14,535 bases of DNA, from assembly GCA_040881785.1 (NCBI GenBank), contig JBBECO010000222.1, forward strand, positions 1 to 14,535. Direction: 5' to 3'. The notes beneath the pieces are model-generated. The model saw nothing but the letters and a program-made list of their open reading frames with translations. It made no database searches and was not told the origin of the DNA. Source of the DNA: JACDCA01 sp040881785. GTDB lineage: Bacteria > Acidobacteriota > Vicinamibacteria > Vicinamibacterales > 2-12-FULL-66-21. This document shows, piece after piece, positions 1 through 6,553 of the stretch. Position 1 is the first letter of the stretch; every line of letters begins with the position of its first letter. The position numbers and the translations under genes were made by a program.

Positions 1-223
1 TGTCGAGGCAGCGTGAGAAACCCTCAGTGGATTAACGTGAGAGCCAACAGCACCCTCAGCGAAGCCTCCCGCACCCTCAGGCGCAGCCGCCCGCACCCTC
101 AGCGAAGCCTCCCGCACCCTCGGCGAAGCCCCCGCACCCTCAGCGAAGCCTCCCGCACCCTCAGCGAAGCCTCCCGCACCCTCAGCGTTAGCCCCCGCAC
201 CCTCATCCGTTACACTGTCTGCG
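1..223. other. Gene-free 5' flank of coaX with possible tail of an upstream gene
   Basis: No convincing gene lies here. One frame reads four codons and a TGA at 14-16 (Val-Glu-Ala-Ala-stop), which could be the last codons of a gene cut by the window edge, but four codons prove nothing. GTGAGA occurs twice (14-19 and 37-42). From 51 onward the segment is filled by a tandem repeat annotated separately, and it ends eight bases before a TACACT hexamer and the coaX start. The long open frame running through it continues antisense to nothing and overlaps coaX out of frame, so it is treated as a high-GC shadow. Confidence 0.5.
51..206. repeat. Tandem 21-bp repeat, seven units plus a partial eighth
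   Basis: Units begin with CACCCTC at 51, 72, 94, 115, 135, 156 and 177, with a partial copy at 198. Four units (51, 94, 135, 156) are identical and share the core CACCCTCAGCGAAGCC followed by TCCCG. The unit at 72 is 22 bp (core altered to AGGCGCAGCCG), the one at 115 is 20 bp, and the one at 177 has GTTAG in place of GAAGC. Each standard unit contains GCGAAGC, a tiny self-complementary GC/GC motif. Identical copies separated by divergent ones suggest recent unit duplication by slippage or recombination. The function is unknown; the array stops about 20 bp before the coaX start, so it may sit in the promoter region. Confidence 0.9.
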
Positions 224-1015
224 ATGCTCCTCGCAATCGATGTCGGCAACTCCAACATCGTCCTCGGCGTGTTCGACGGCGATCGGCTGACCGAGAGCTG
301 GCGGCTCGTGACCATGCGCGAGCGGACGGCCGACGAGCTCGGCATCCTCGTGACGCACCTGTTCGAGCGGAGCCGGATCGACCTGGCACGCGTGGACGGC
401 ATCATCCTCTCGTCGGTCGTGCCGCCGCTGACCCGCTCGCTGGAGGAGATGTGCGAGCGGTACTTCGACAAGTGTCCCCTGACCGTCGATCCCGCGTCCA
501 ACACGGGCATGCCGGTCCTGTATCAGCCACCGTCGGATGTCGGCGCCGATCGTGTCGTCAACGGCGTGGCTGCGTACGAACGCTTTGGGCGGGCCAACCG
601 CACCCCGGTCATCGTGGTGGACTTCGGCACGGCCACCACCTTCGACGCGATCTCGCAGGTGGGCGAGTATCTGGGCGGTGTGATCTGCCCCGGCGTCGGG
701 ATTTCCGCGGACGCGCTCTTTCAGCGCGCCGCGCGCCTGCCGCGCGTGGACGTGAGGAAGCCGCCCGCCGTCATCGGCCAGACCACGGTGACGTCGATGC
801 AGTCTGGGTTGTTTTTTGGCTACGTCGCGATGGTGGACGGCATCGTGCGCAGGATCCGTCTCGAGCTGGACGGGGGCGACCGCGCCACGTGCGTGGCGAC
901 CGGAGGCATGGCGGAGATCCTCGCCGGCGAGACGACCGCGATCCAGCACGTCGAGCCAGATCTCACCCTGCACGGATTGCAGATGATCTGGGCGCGCCAG
1001 GCGTCGCTGCGCTGA
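224..1015 (+). CDS. coaX: Type III pantothenate kinase
   Basis: Cytosolic enzyme that phosphorylates pantothenate with ATP, the first step of coenzyme A synthesis; the type III form is insensitive to CoA feedback and usually needs a monovalent cation. The 263-aa length is normal for the family. Visible motifs of the ASKHA fold are the N-terminal phosphate loop DVGNSN (residues 6-11), GADRVVN (107-113), the second phosphate motif DFGTATTFD (133-141, with the catalytic-type aspartate 133), GGVICPGVGIS (151-161) and the TGGMA adenosine loop near 226. The ATG at 224 gives the N-terminus expected for the family. There is no clear Shine-Dalgarno sequence before it, but TACACT ends 7 nt upstream, which would fit a leaderless transcript. 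The next gene starts 7 nt after the stop. Confidence 0.96.
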   Translation: MLLAIDVGNSNIVLGVFDGDRLTESWRLVTMRERTADELGILVTHLFERSRIDLARVDGIILSSVVPPLTRSLEEMCERYFDKCPLTVDPASNTGMPVLYQPPSDVGADRVVNGVAAYERFGRANRTPVIVVDFGTATTFDAISQVGEYLGGVICPGVGISADALFQRAARLPRVDVRKPPAVIGQTTVTSMQSGLFFGYVAMVDGIVRRIRLELDGGDRATCVATGGMAEILAGETTAIQHVEPDLTLHGLQMIWARQASLR

Positions 1016-1022
1016 GGCCCCG

Positions 1023-1736
1023 ATGGACGCTCTTCCGGACTACTGCCGTCAGATCGAGTCGTACCTGTGTCAGAAGAACGGCGGTCACCTCGTGCGGATC
1101 GTGGGACCGGCCTTCGAGACGGTGCGCGGCTGGGCGGAGCAGGGCGTGCCGCTGAAGGTCGCCTTCCGCGGGATCGACCGGTGTGTCGAGCGGGCGAGCG
1201 CGAAGGGGGGCCGCCGGCGCCCGCTGCGCATCGAGTTCTGCGAAGCGGATGTCCTCGAGGCGTTCGACGACTGGCGCCGCGCGATCGGGGCGGGGGCCTC
1301 CCGCGTCGCCGAGACCGGTGCGAGTGCCGAAGAGTGGGGCGGGACGAGCCGGAAGGGCTCGCTGGCCGCGCACGTCGAACGCAGCCTCTCGCGACTGCTC
1401 GTGGTGAAAACCGGCCGGGAGGATCCGGCCTTCGACGCGACGATCGCCAGGGTGACGGGCGAGCTCGACGAACTGGCGGCCGGGGCGAAGGGGGCCCGTG
1501 GCGAGGCGAAGGCCCGCGCGATCGCGCGGCTGGCCGAGCTCGATGCCGAACTCCTGGCGGCGGCGCTCGCCGCCGTGAGCGACGACATGGCGGCCGCGCT
1601 CCAGCGCGAAGCCGACGCGGAGCTTGCAGGGTTTGCGAGTCGCATGCCTCCGGCATCGCTCGAGCGCACCCGGCAACTGGCGTTCGAGCGCCAGTTGCGC
1701 GAGGCGCTGAACCTCCCGGTCCTGTCCTATGAGTGA
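1023..1736 (+). CDS. Conserved-looking protein of unknown function, between coaX and an rRNA methyltransferase gene
   Basis: I do not recognise this 237-aa protein. The codon use matches its neighbours, and it is packed 7 nt after coaX and 3 nt before the methyltransferase gene, so it is very probably real and co-transcribed. The N-terminal part (residues 1-90) looks like a compact mixed domain with four cysteines (8, 16, 54, 73) and the stretch PAFETVRGWAEQGVPLKVAF (residues 29-48), which reads like a winged-helix or similar small fold. The remaining part (about 105-230) is Ala/Glu/Arg-rich and predicted to be mostly helical, possibly coiled coil. There is no signal peptide or membrane segment, so it is cytosolic. 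GAGG at 1014-1017 serves as ribosome binding site for the ATG at 1023. The start with Asp-Ala-Leu-Pro keeps the first cysteine. Confidence 0.85.
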   Translation: MDALPDYCRQIESYLCQKNGGHLVRIVGPAFETVRGWAEQGVPLKVAFRGIDRCVERASAKGGRRRPLRIEFCEADVLEAFDDWRRAIGAGASRVAETGASAEEWGGTSRKGSLAAHVERSLSRLLVVKTGREDPAFDATIARVTGELDELAAGAKGARGEAKARAIARLAELDAELLAAALAAVSDDMAAALQREADAELAGFASRMPPASLERTRQLAFERQLREALNLPVLSYE

Positions 1737-1739
1737 GCC

Positions 1740-3014
1740 ATGGCGCTGACGGTCGGGCAGGAGGTCGACGTCGTCGTCGAGAAACCGGCGTCCGGCGGCC
1801 GCATGATTGCGCGGCATGATGGGGAAGTCCTGCTCGTCTCCGGTGCCATCCCGGGTGAGCGCGTGGCGGCCGTGGTCACACGCGCCGAGAAACGCGTGGC
1901 GTTCGCCGACACCGCGCGCGTCCTCGAATCGTCGTCCGACAGACGGACACCCGCAGGAGATCCCCTGTGCGGCGGGTGCCTGTACGCCCACATCGACTAC
2001 CCGCGGCAGCGGGCGCTGAAGGCGGAAATCATCCGCGATGCGTTCACGCGGATCGGCCGCATGCCGGTCGAGAACGCGATCGACGTGGCCGCGTCGCCCG
2101 AACGCGGCTACCGGATGCGCGCGCGCTTCCACGTGCGCGACGGCCGGCCCGGGTTTTATCGCGAAGGGTCACGCGAGCTGTGCGACGCGGCGCTGACCGG
2201 GCAGGTCACCGAGGCGTCGCTCGAAGCGGTGGAGGCTGCGGTGGCCGCGCTTGCCGCGCAGGCCGTCACCGTGCTCTCGGTGGAGCTGTCGGAGAACATC
2301 GCCGCCGACCAGCGCGCGCTGCACCTGGATCTGCGTGAGCCGAAGCCGTCCCCTGACGCGCTCGAGCGCGCCGTGACCGCCGCGGGACTGACCGGTCTGA
2401 CGGCCCGCACCCTGGAGAATGCGTTCTATTCAGCAGGGGATCCGATCGTCAGCGATCCGCTGCAGGCGCTGACCGAGGGACGCGCGGCGAACGGCTCGCT
2501 GCGCCGGCACCCGGAGTCGTTCTTCCAGGCCAACCGCTTTCTGATCGGCGCGCTCACGGCTGCGGTAATGGACAGCGCGCAGCCGGGACCGGTCCTGGAT
2601 CTCTACGCGGGCGTCGGCCTGTTCGCCGTGGCGCTGGCGGCCTGCGGGCGCTCCGACATCACCGCCGTTGAGGGTGACAAGGCCAGTGGGCAGGATCTGC
2701 TCCGTAACGCCACACCGTTCGCCGGTCAGCTCCGCGTCGCGCGCGCCAGCGTCGAAGCCTTTCTCGCGCGCGGCGTTCCCGCGCCGGCGAACCTGATCGT
2801 GGATCCGCCGCGAACAGGGTTGTCGAAGGAAGCGGGGGACGCGATCGTCCGCTCGGGCGCCGGGCGGGTCATCTACGTCTCCTGCGACGCCCCGACGATG
2901 GCGCGGGACGCGCGGCGATTGCTGGATGGCGGCTATCGGCTGATCAGCCTTCAGGGCTTCGATCTGTTTCCGAATACGCCCCACGTGGAGACGTTAGGCG
3001 TGTTCGAGAGATAG
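1740..3014 (+). CDS. TRAM-domain 23S rRNA (uracil-C5)-methyltransferase, RlmD/TrmA family
   Basis: SAM-dependent enzyme that makes 5-methyluridine in RNA, most likely in 23S rRNA. The 424 residues show an N-terminal TRAM RNA-binding domain (about 1-62), a cysteine region DPLCGGCLYAH (74-84), a central domain with another cysteine at 148, FFQAN (261-265), the SAM-binding loop LDLYAGVGLF (286-295), DPPRTG (355-360), the catalytic nucleophile C382 in YVSCDAPTMARD, and the general base E417 in HVETL. RlmD-type enzymes hold a [4Fe-4S] cluster with four cysteines. Here C77, C80 and C148 are present, but the cysteine expected a few residues before C77 is absent (Gly73 or nearby), so the cluster may be altered or lost. 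The ATG at 1740 is 3 nt after the preceding stop. The gene ends two bases before REP-like palindromes. Exact target base (RlmD, RlmC or RlmCD type) cannot be told from sequence. Confidence 0.9.
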   Translation: MALTVGQEVDVVVEKPASGGRMIARHDGEVLLVSGAIPGERVAAVVTRAEKRVAFADTARVLESSSDRRTPAGDPLCGGCLYAHIDYPRQRALKAEIIRDAFTRIGRMPVENAIDVAASPERGYRMRARFHVRDGRPGFYREGSRELCDAALTGQVTEASLEAVEAAVAALAAQAVTVLSVELSENIAADQRALHLDLREPKPSPDALERAVTAAGLTGLTARTLENAFYSAGDPIVSDPLQALTEGRAANGSLRRHPESFFQANRFLIGALTAAVMDSAQPGPVLDLYAGVGLFAVALAACGRSDITAVEGDKASGQDLLRNATPFAGQLRVARASVEAFLARGVPAPANLIVDPPRTGLSKEAGDAIVRSGAGRVIYVSCDAPTMARDARRLLDGGYRLISLQGFDLFPNTPHVETLGVFER

Positions 3015-3015
3015 C

Positions 3016-3165
3016 GTGGCGCCCGACCTGACGGTCGGGCCTACGCGGGGCGTTGCGCGGATCCGCCGCCCGACCTGAAGGTCGGGCCTACGCAGGAGAA
3101 ACGGGGTTCGCGTCGCTCGGCTTTGTAGGCCCGACCTTCAGGTCGGGCGGACATCAGGTCGGGCG
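3016..3165. repeat. Cluster of REP-like palindromes (three full copies, one half copy)
   Basis: The core is a hairpin GCCCGACC-TGAA-GGTCGGGC followed by CTACGC. Copy 1 is 3021-3046 (loop TGAC), copy 2 is 3068-3093 (loop TGAA), differing at one position. Copy 3 is in the opposite orientation at 3125-3150. A half copy, TCAGGTCGGGCG, lies at 3154-3165 with the orientation of copy 3. Copies 2 and 3 form a perfect 26-bp inverted repeat (3066-3091 with 3125-3150) with a 33-bp spacer, like a BIME-type doublet. The cluster fills the gap between two convergent genes, where the stable hairpins could stop transcription from both sides. REP families are often mobilised by RAYT transposases; none is in this window. 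Confidence 0.92.
3021..3150. terminator. Possible bidirectional terminator or mRNA-stabilising hairpins formed by REP-like copies
   Basis: Three GC-rich hairpins with 8-bp perfect arms and 4-nt loops sit at 3021-3040, 3068-3087 and 3129-3148, between the ends of the plus-strand methyltransferase gene and the minus-strand peptidase C26 gene. None is followed by a T-run, so they are not classical intrinsic terminators. The role is inferred from position and structure only. Confidence 0.4.
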
Positions 3166-3852
3166 TGTGCGGGTCAGCGCCGCCGCCACGAACGCCTCGA
3201 ACAAGCCGTTGAACTCGCCGGTCCGCCAGAAGTTCTCCGGGTGCCACTGGACGCCGAGACAGAACTCCGCGTTCGGCGCCTCGATTGCCTCGATCACGCC
3301 ATCGGGGGCCGTCGCGGCCGCGACGAGATTCGCGCCGACCTTTCCGACCGACTGATGATGCCGGCTGTTGACACGGCAGGTGTGCGCCTGACTGATGGCG
3401 TCCCCGAGCGCACGCTGCAGCGTCGAGCCGGGCGTCACGGCGACGTCGTGGGCGACCTCGTTCTTCGGCTCGTTCATCGCGTGCGGCAACTCGGTCGTCA
3501 CGGCCGTCGGAATGTCCTGGACGAGCGTGCCGCCCGCCGCGACGTTCAGGACCTGTGAGCCGCGGCAGATCGCCAGCACCGGCACGTTCGCGTCGAGCGC
3601 ACGCCGGGCGAGATCCAGTTCGAACTCGTCACGGCCCGGCTCGGCGTCCTGCACGGAGGGGTGCCGGTCCTCTTTGTAGAAGACGGGATCCACGTCGCCG
3701 CCGCCGGTGAGCAGCAGCCCGTGGATCTCCCCCAGGACCTTCTTCGGGCTTTCGGTGACCTCGAGCACGCGGACGCGTCCGCCGGCCTGTTCGACCGAGG
3801 CGACATAGTCGTCCAGCGCGCTGCACCGCGTCACGCCAATGATCGGTTGCAT
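3154..3852 (-). CDS. Gamma-glutamyl-gamma-aminobutyrate hydrolase-like peptidase C26 (class I glutamine amidotransferase fold)
   Basis: Cytosolic hydrolase of the PuuD/peptidase C26 family, which cleaves gamma-glutamyl amide bonds; the physiological substrate (for example gamma-glutamyl-GABA in polyamine breakdown) is not certain because no other puu gene is nearby. The 232 residues carry the oxyanion region LLLTGGGDVDPVFY (46-59), nucleophile C96 in ILAICRGSQVLNV-type context, VNSRHHQSV (161-169) and the His-Glu pair of GVQWHPENF (H204, E206), so the catalytic triad is complete. The ATG at 3852 overlaps the argS stop by one base (TGATG), pointing to translational coupling; this start gives MQPIIGVT, as expected for the family. 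The last codons (Arg-Pro-Thr-stop) lie inside a half REP-like palindrome, so the C-terminus has been reshaped by the repeat. Confidence 0.93.
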   Translation of the reverse strand: MQPIIGVTRCSALDDYVASVEQAGGRVRVLEVTESPKKVLGEIHGLLLTGGGDVDPVFYKEDRHPSVQDAEPGRDEFELDLARRALDANVPVLAICRGSQVLNVAAGGTLVQDIPTAVTTELPHAMNEPKNEVAHDVAVTPGSTLQRALGDAISQAHTCRVNSRHHQSVGKVGANLVAAATAPDGVIEAIEAPNAEFCLGVQWHPENFWRTGEFNGLFEAFVAAALTRTRPT

Positions 3853-5876
3853 CACATCTTCGCCGGCACGGCGCAGCCCATCAGCTCGAGCGCCTTCGTG
3901 AGCTGCCGCCGGTAATAGGCGACGGCGGCCGCGCGCCACAGCCGCGCGTCCTCCCGCTCCTCGTTGAGGATCGAATACTTGTGGTAGAAGCCGTTGAACG
4001 TCTGCGCCAGCGAGAACGCGTACTTGGCGAGCACCGACAGCTCCAGCGTGCGGACCGACTGGTCCACGACGTCGTCGAGCCGCGCCGCTTCGAGCATGAG
4101 GCCCCAGAGGTCGTTCGCCTCCTCGTCGTCGGCCGTCAGCACGCTGGCGGAGGCGCCCCCGATCGCGGCCATCACGCCGGCTTCGCTGATCCCATGCCGC
4201 TCTTCGAGCTTGTGGAAGATGTTGTTCGCACGGACGGCGGCGTACTGAAGATACGGACCGCTTTCACCCTCGAAGCTCAACGCCTCGTCGATGTCGAAGA
4301 TGATGATCTTGCCGCGCGAGAACTTCACCATGAAGTACCGGACGGCGGCGGTCGCGATCGCTTCGGCAATCTGGCGCGCGTCCTCGACCGGAAGCTCCGC
4401 GTTCCGCTTGGCGACTTCCACGGCCGCCTTGTCGCGCAGGCGGTCGAGCAGATCGTCGGCCTTCACGCCGAGACCCTTGCGTCCCGAGACTTCGACGAAC
4501 GGACGGTCGGCCATCTCCGAGGTGTCGTATCCGAGCTCGCGCGCCGTGGCGTGTGAGAGCGCGACCATCTCGTAGGCATAGTGGATCGAGTGCGCGGCCT
4601 GCTCGTGATAGCCCAGCGCCGCGAGCGCCTGCTTCAGCAGCTTCTGCAGATACGACTGGCGCGTGTCGATGACGTTGCACACCCAGGACGCCCGCCCGAA
4701 AAACGGCGGATCCGGCGCCGCCGCTTCCGGATCCGAGGTGGTTGACCAGAGCGGCGGGTCGCCCGCCTCGAAGATCCGGTAGTGGAAGTCCTTGCCGAGA
4801 AGACCGAACTTCCAGAGCTGATACGCCATGTCCTTGCCGACGTACGTCACGGTGCCGTCCGACCGGACGATGACTTTTTCCTTCTGTTCCTCTTCCTGCT
4901 GGACGTCGCCCGCCGTCTCGGCCGCCGCCTCCAGGGGTGGCGCCCCGGCCGATTCCTCGTCGATCTTCATCACCCAGCAGCCTTTGAGCTTGCCTTCGGG
5001 CTGAAGGTAGACCGCCCCGGTCTTCTTCAGATACTCGAAGGCGTGCGTCCAGAAGTGCAGCCGGAGGATGTCCCCTTCCCACGTGAGCAGGTCGTAGCCG
5101 ATGTTCATCCGCGCCATCGTCTTCACGTGGCATCGGACGATGTGGTCCGCGATGAAGTGGGCGAGCTCGGCGGTTTCGTTGCCCCCGTGCTCGATGTCGT
5201 GAAGCGCGGCCGAACGGATCTTCAGACGCTCCTTGTCACCGGCGTACCATTCGGTGACCTGCGCATACAGGTCCCAGCAGTAGTAATCGAACCGCGTGGT
5301 GGCGGCGATCCGGCGGACCTCGTCGAGGGACTTGTGCTCGATCTCGCGGAACCCCACCGCCACGTCGGCGACCTGCACCCCGGTGTCGTCGATGTAATTC
5401 TGGATCTCGACGTCACGGCCGAGAAAGCGGAGCAGCCGGCCGAACGCATCGCCGAGCGCGGCGTTCCGCAGATGGCCGATATGGGCGGCCTTGTTCGGGT
5501 TGATGGCGGTGTGCTCGACGATGGCCTTGCCGGTGGCGGTCGCCCCCGCGCCGGGCGCCTCGCCCAGCCAGCCGACGGCCACGCCCGCACGGTCGAGGAA
5601 GAAGTTGACGTAACCGTTGGGGGTCGCTTCGATCTTCGAGAAGCCCTCGATCGTGCCGAGCGCGGCGGCGATCTCCTGGGCGATCGCGCGCGGCGCCTTG
5701 CGCAGCCGGCGGGCGAGGCTGAAGGCGAGCGGTACCGCCAGGTCGCCCAGCGTCCGGTTCGGCGCGAGCTCGACCGGCATGTCGGCGAGGATCGGATCGC
5801 CTGGCTCGAGACCGTAGAGACGCGTGACGGCCTCGGTCATCCGCGCGCGCACCAGAGTGTGGATCGGGAGAATCAT
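3852..5876 (-). CDS. argS: Arginine--tRNA ligase, enlarged form
   Basis: Class I aminoacyl-tRNA synthetase that charges tRNA-Arg with arginine. The 674-residue product has the N-terminal tRNA-binding domain (about 1-95, with NRTLGDLAVPLAFSLARRLRK-type sequence), the HIGH motif at 132-135 in NPNKAAHIGHLRNA, the KMSKS-equivalent VSGRKGLGVK at 463-472, and the C-terminal helical DALR domain with GPYLQYAAVRANN and FNGFYHKYS. This is about 90-100 residues longer than the usual 550-590. Extra material includes an acidic, low-complexity stretch at about 306-335 (rich in Ala, Glu, Gln) and a proline-rich stretch at about 371-395. The ATG at 5876 is 6 nt after the mobA stop. The gene is followed by peptidase C26 with a one-base overlap. 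Codon use resembles the neighbours. Confidence 0.97.
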   Translation of the reverse strand: MILPIHTLVRARMTEAVTRLYGLEPGDPILADMPVELAPNRTLGDLAVPLAFSLARRLRKAPRAIAQEIAAALGTIEGFSKIEATPNGYVNFFLDRAGVAVGWLGEAPGAGATATGKAIVEHTAINPNKAAHIGHLRNAALGDAFGRLLRFLGRDVEIQNYIDDTGVQVADVAVGFREIEHKSLDEVRRIAATTRFDYYCWDLYAQVTEWYAGDKERLKIRSAALHDIEHGGNETAELAHFIADHIVRCHVKTMARMNIGYDLLTWEGDILRLHFWTHAFEYLKKTGAVYLQPEGKLKGCWVMKIDEESAGAPPLEAAAETAGDVQQEEEQKEKVIVRSDGTVTYVGKDMAYQLWKFGLLGKDFHYRIFEAGDPPLWSTTSDPEAAAPDPPFFGRASWVCNVIDTRQSYLQKLLKQALAALGYHEQAAHSIHYAYEMVALSHATARELGYDTSEMADRPFVEVSGRKGLGVKADDLLDRLRDKAAVEVAKRNAELPVEDARQIAEAIATAAVRYFMVKFSRGKIIIFDIDEALSFEGESGPYLQYAAVRANNIFHKLEERHGISEAGVMAAIGGASASVLTADDEEANDLWGLMLEAARLDDVVDQSVRTLELSVLAKYAFSLAQTFNGFYHKYSILNEEREDARLWRAAAVAYYRRQLTKALELMGCAVPAKM

Positions 5877-5882
5877 GTGGGG

Positions 5883-6512
5883 TCAGTTATCCGTGGTAGC
5901 ATCGGGCGTTCCAGCCCGGTCGAGTATCCGTTGGGCCTGCGCATAATCATGCGGCGTGTTGACGTTCACGAACAGCAGTCCTTCCGGATCGCAGGCCGCC
6001 AGTTCCTCGGGGTCGATTTCCGCGACCTTCACGCCGCCGGGCGGCACCGCTGCATGACGCTCTCCACGGTCCAGCCGTTCGCGAATCGCTCCTGCACAGC
6101 CCCGGCCGTAGATCGCGCAGAGCGGCTGGTACCCCGCGTGGGTGCGCGGTATCACGACGTCCGCGCCGGTGACGGCGGCCAGCCGCTCGACGAACGCCGT
6201 CGTCACAAACGGCATGTCGCATCCCAGGACGAGCGTGCGATCGCACGGGGAACTGACAATGGCGGTGTAGATGCCACCGAGCGCACCGGCATCCGGTACG
6301 AGATCCGGCACCACGTCGAGTCCTGCGCGGCTCGCCGCGCCTGTCGTGTCGCCGACGGCAAAGACGTGCGCCGAGACGGGGCGCACGGCCTCGAGCAGCC
6401 GGGCCAGGATCGACCGGCCGCCGAGTGCCAGGCCGCTCTTGTCGATACCGCCCAGGCGGCGCGCGCGGCCGCCGGCAAGAATCGCGACCGCAAGCGTGGG
6501 ATCATTCGACAT
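5883..6512 (-). CDS. mobA: Molybdenum cofactor guanylyltransferase
   Basis: Cytosolic nucleotidyltransferase that attaches GMP from GTP to Mo-molybdopterin, giving the MGD form of the cofactor. The 209-aa product has the family signature LAGGRARRLGGIDKS (12-26; the usual form is LAGGxSxRMGxDK), GALGGIYTAI (76-85), GCDMPF (97-102, metal-binding aspartate), and the late FVNVNTPHDY motif near 185-194. The ATG at 6512 is preferred over one 18 bases upstream because GGAGAG lies 7 nt before it. A MocA-type cytidylyltransferase is the main alternative, but the NVNTP motif favours MobA. It heads the minus-strand mobA-argS-peptidase group and is divergent from the gene at 6554. No molybdoenzyme gene is in the window. 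Confidence 0.88.
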   Translation of the reverse strand: MSNDPTLAVAILAGGRARRLGGIDKSGLALGGRSILARLLEAVRPVSAHVFAVGDTTGAASRAGLDVVPDLVPDAGALGGIYTAIVSSPCDRTLVLGCDMPFVTTAFVERLAAVTGADVVIPRTHAGYQPLCAIYGRGCAGAIRERLDRGERHAAVPPGGVKVAEIDPEELAACDPEGLLFVNVNTPHDYAQAQRILDRAGTPDATTDN

Positions 6513-6553
6513 GACCGATCTCTCCAACATTATCAGATGGGCTGCGTAAGACC

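Noticed and set aside
51..206. CRISPR array
   Set aside because: The units are contiguous 20-22 bp tandem repeats with no unique spacers, and no cas gene is nearby.
13..1155. A 380-codon plus-strand open frame starting in the repeat array
   Set aside because: It overlaps coaX out of frame, its first part is the translated tandem repeat and the rest is Arg-rich shadow sequence.
963..2132. A 389-codon minus-strand open frame opposite the unknown gene and the methyltransferase gene
   Set aside because: The translation is Arg/Ala/His-rich without motifs, and the plus-strand genes explain the region.
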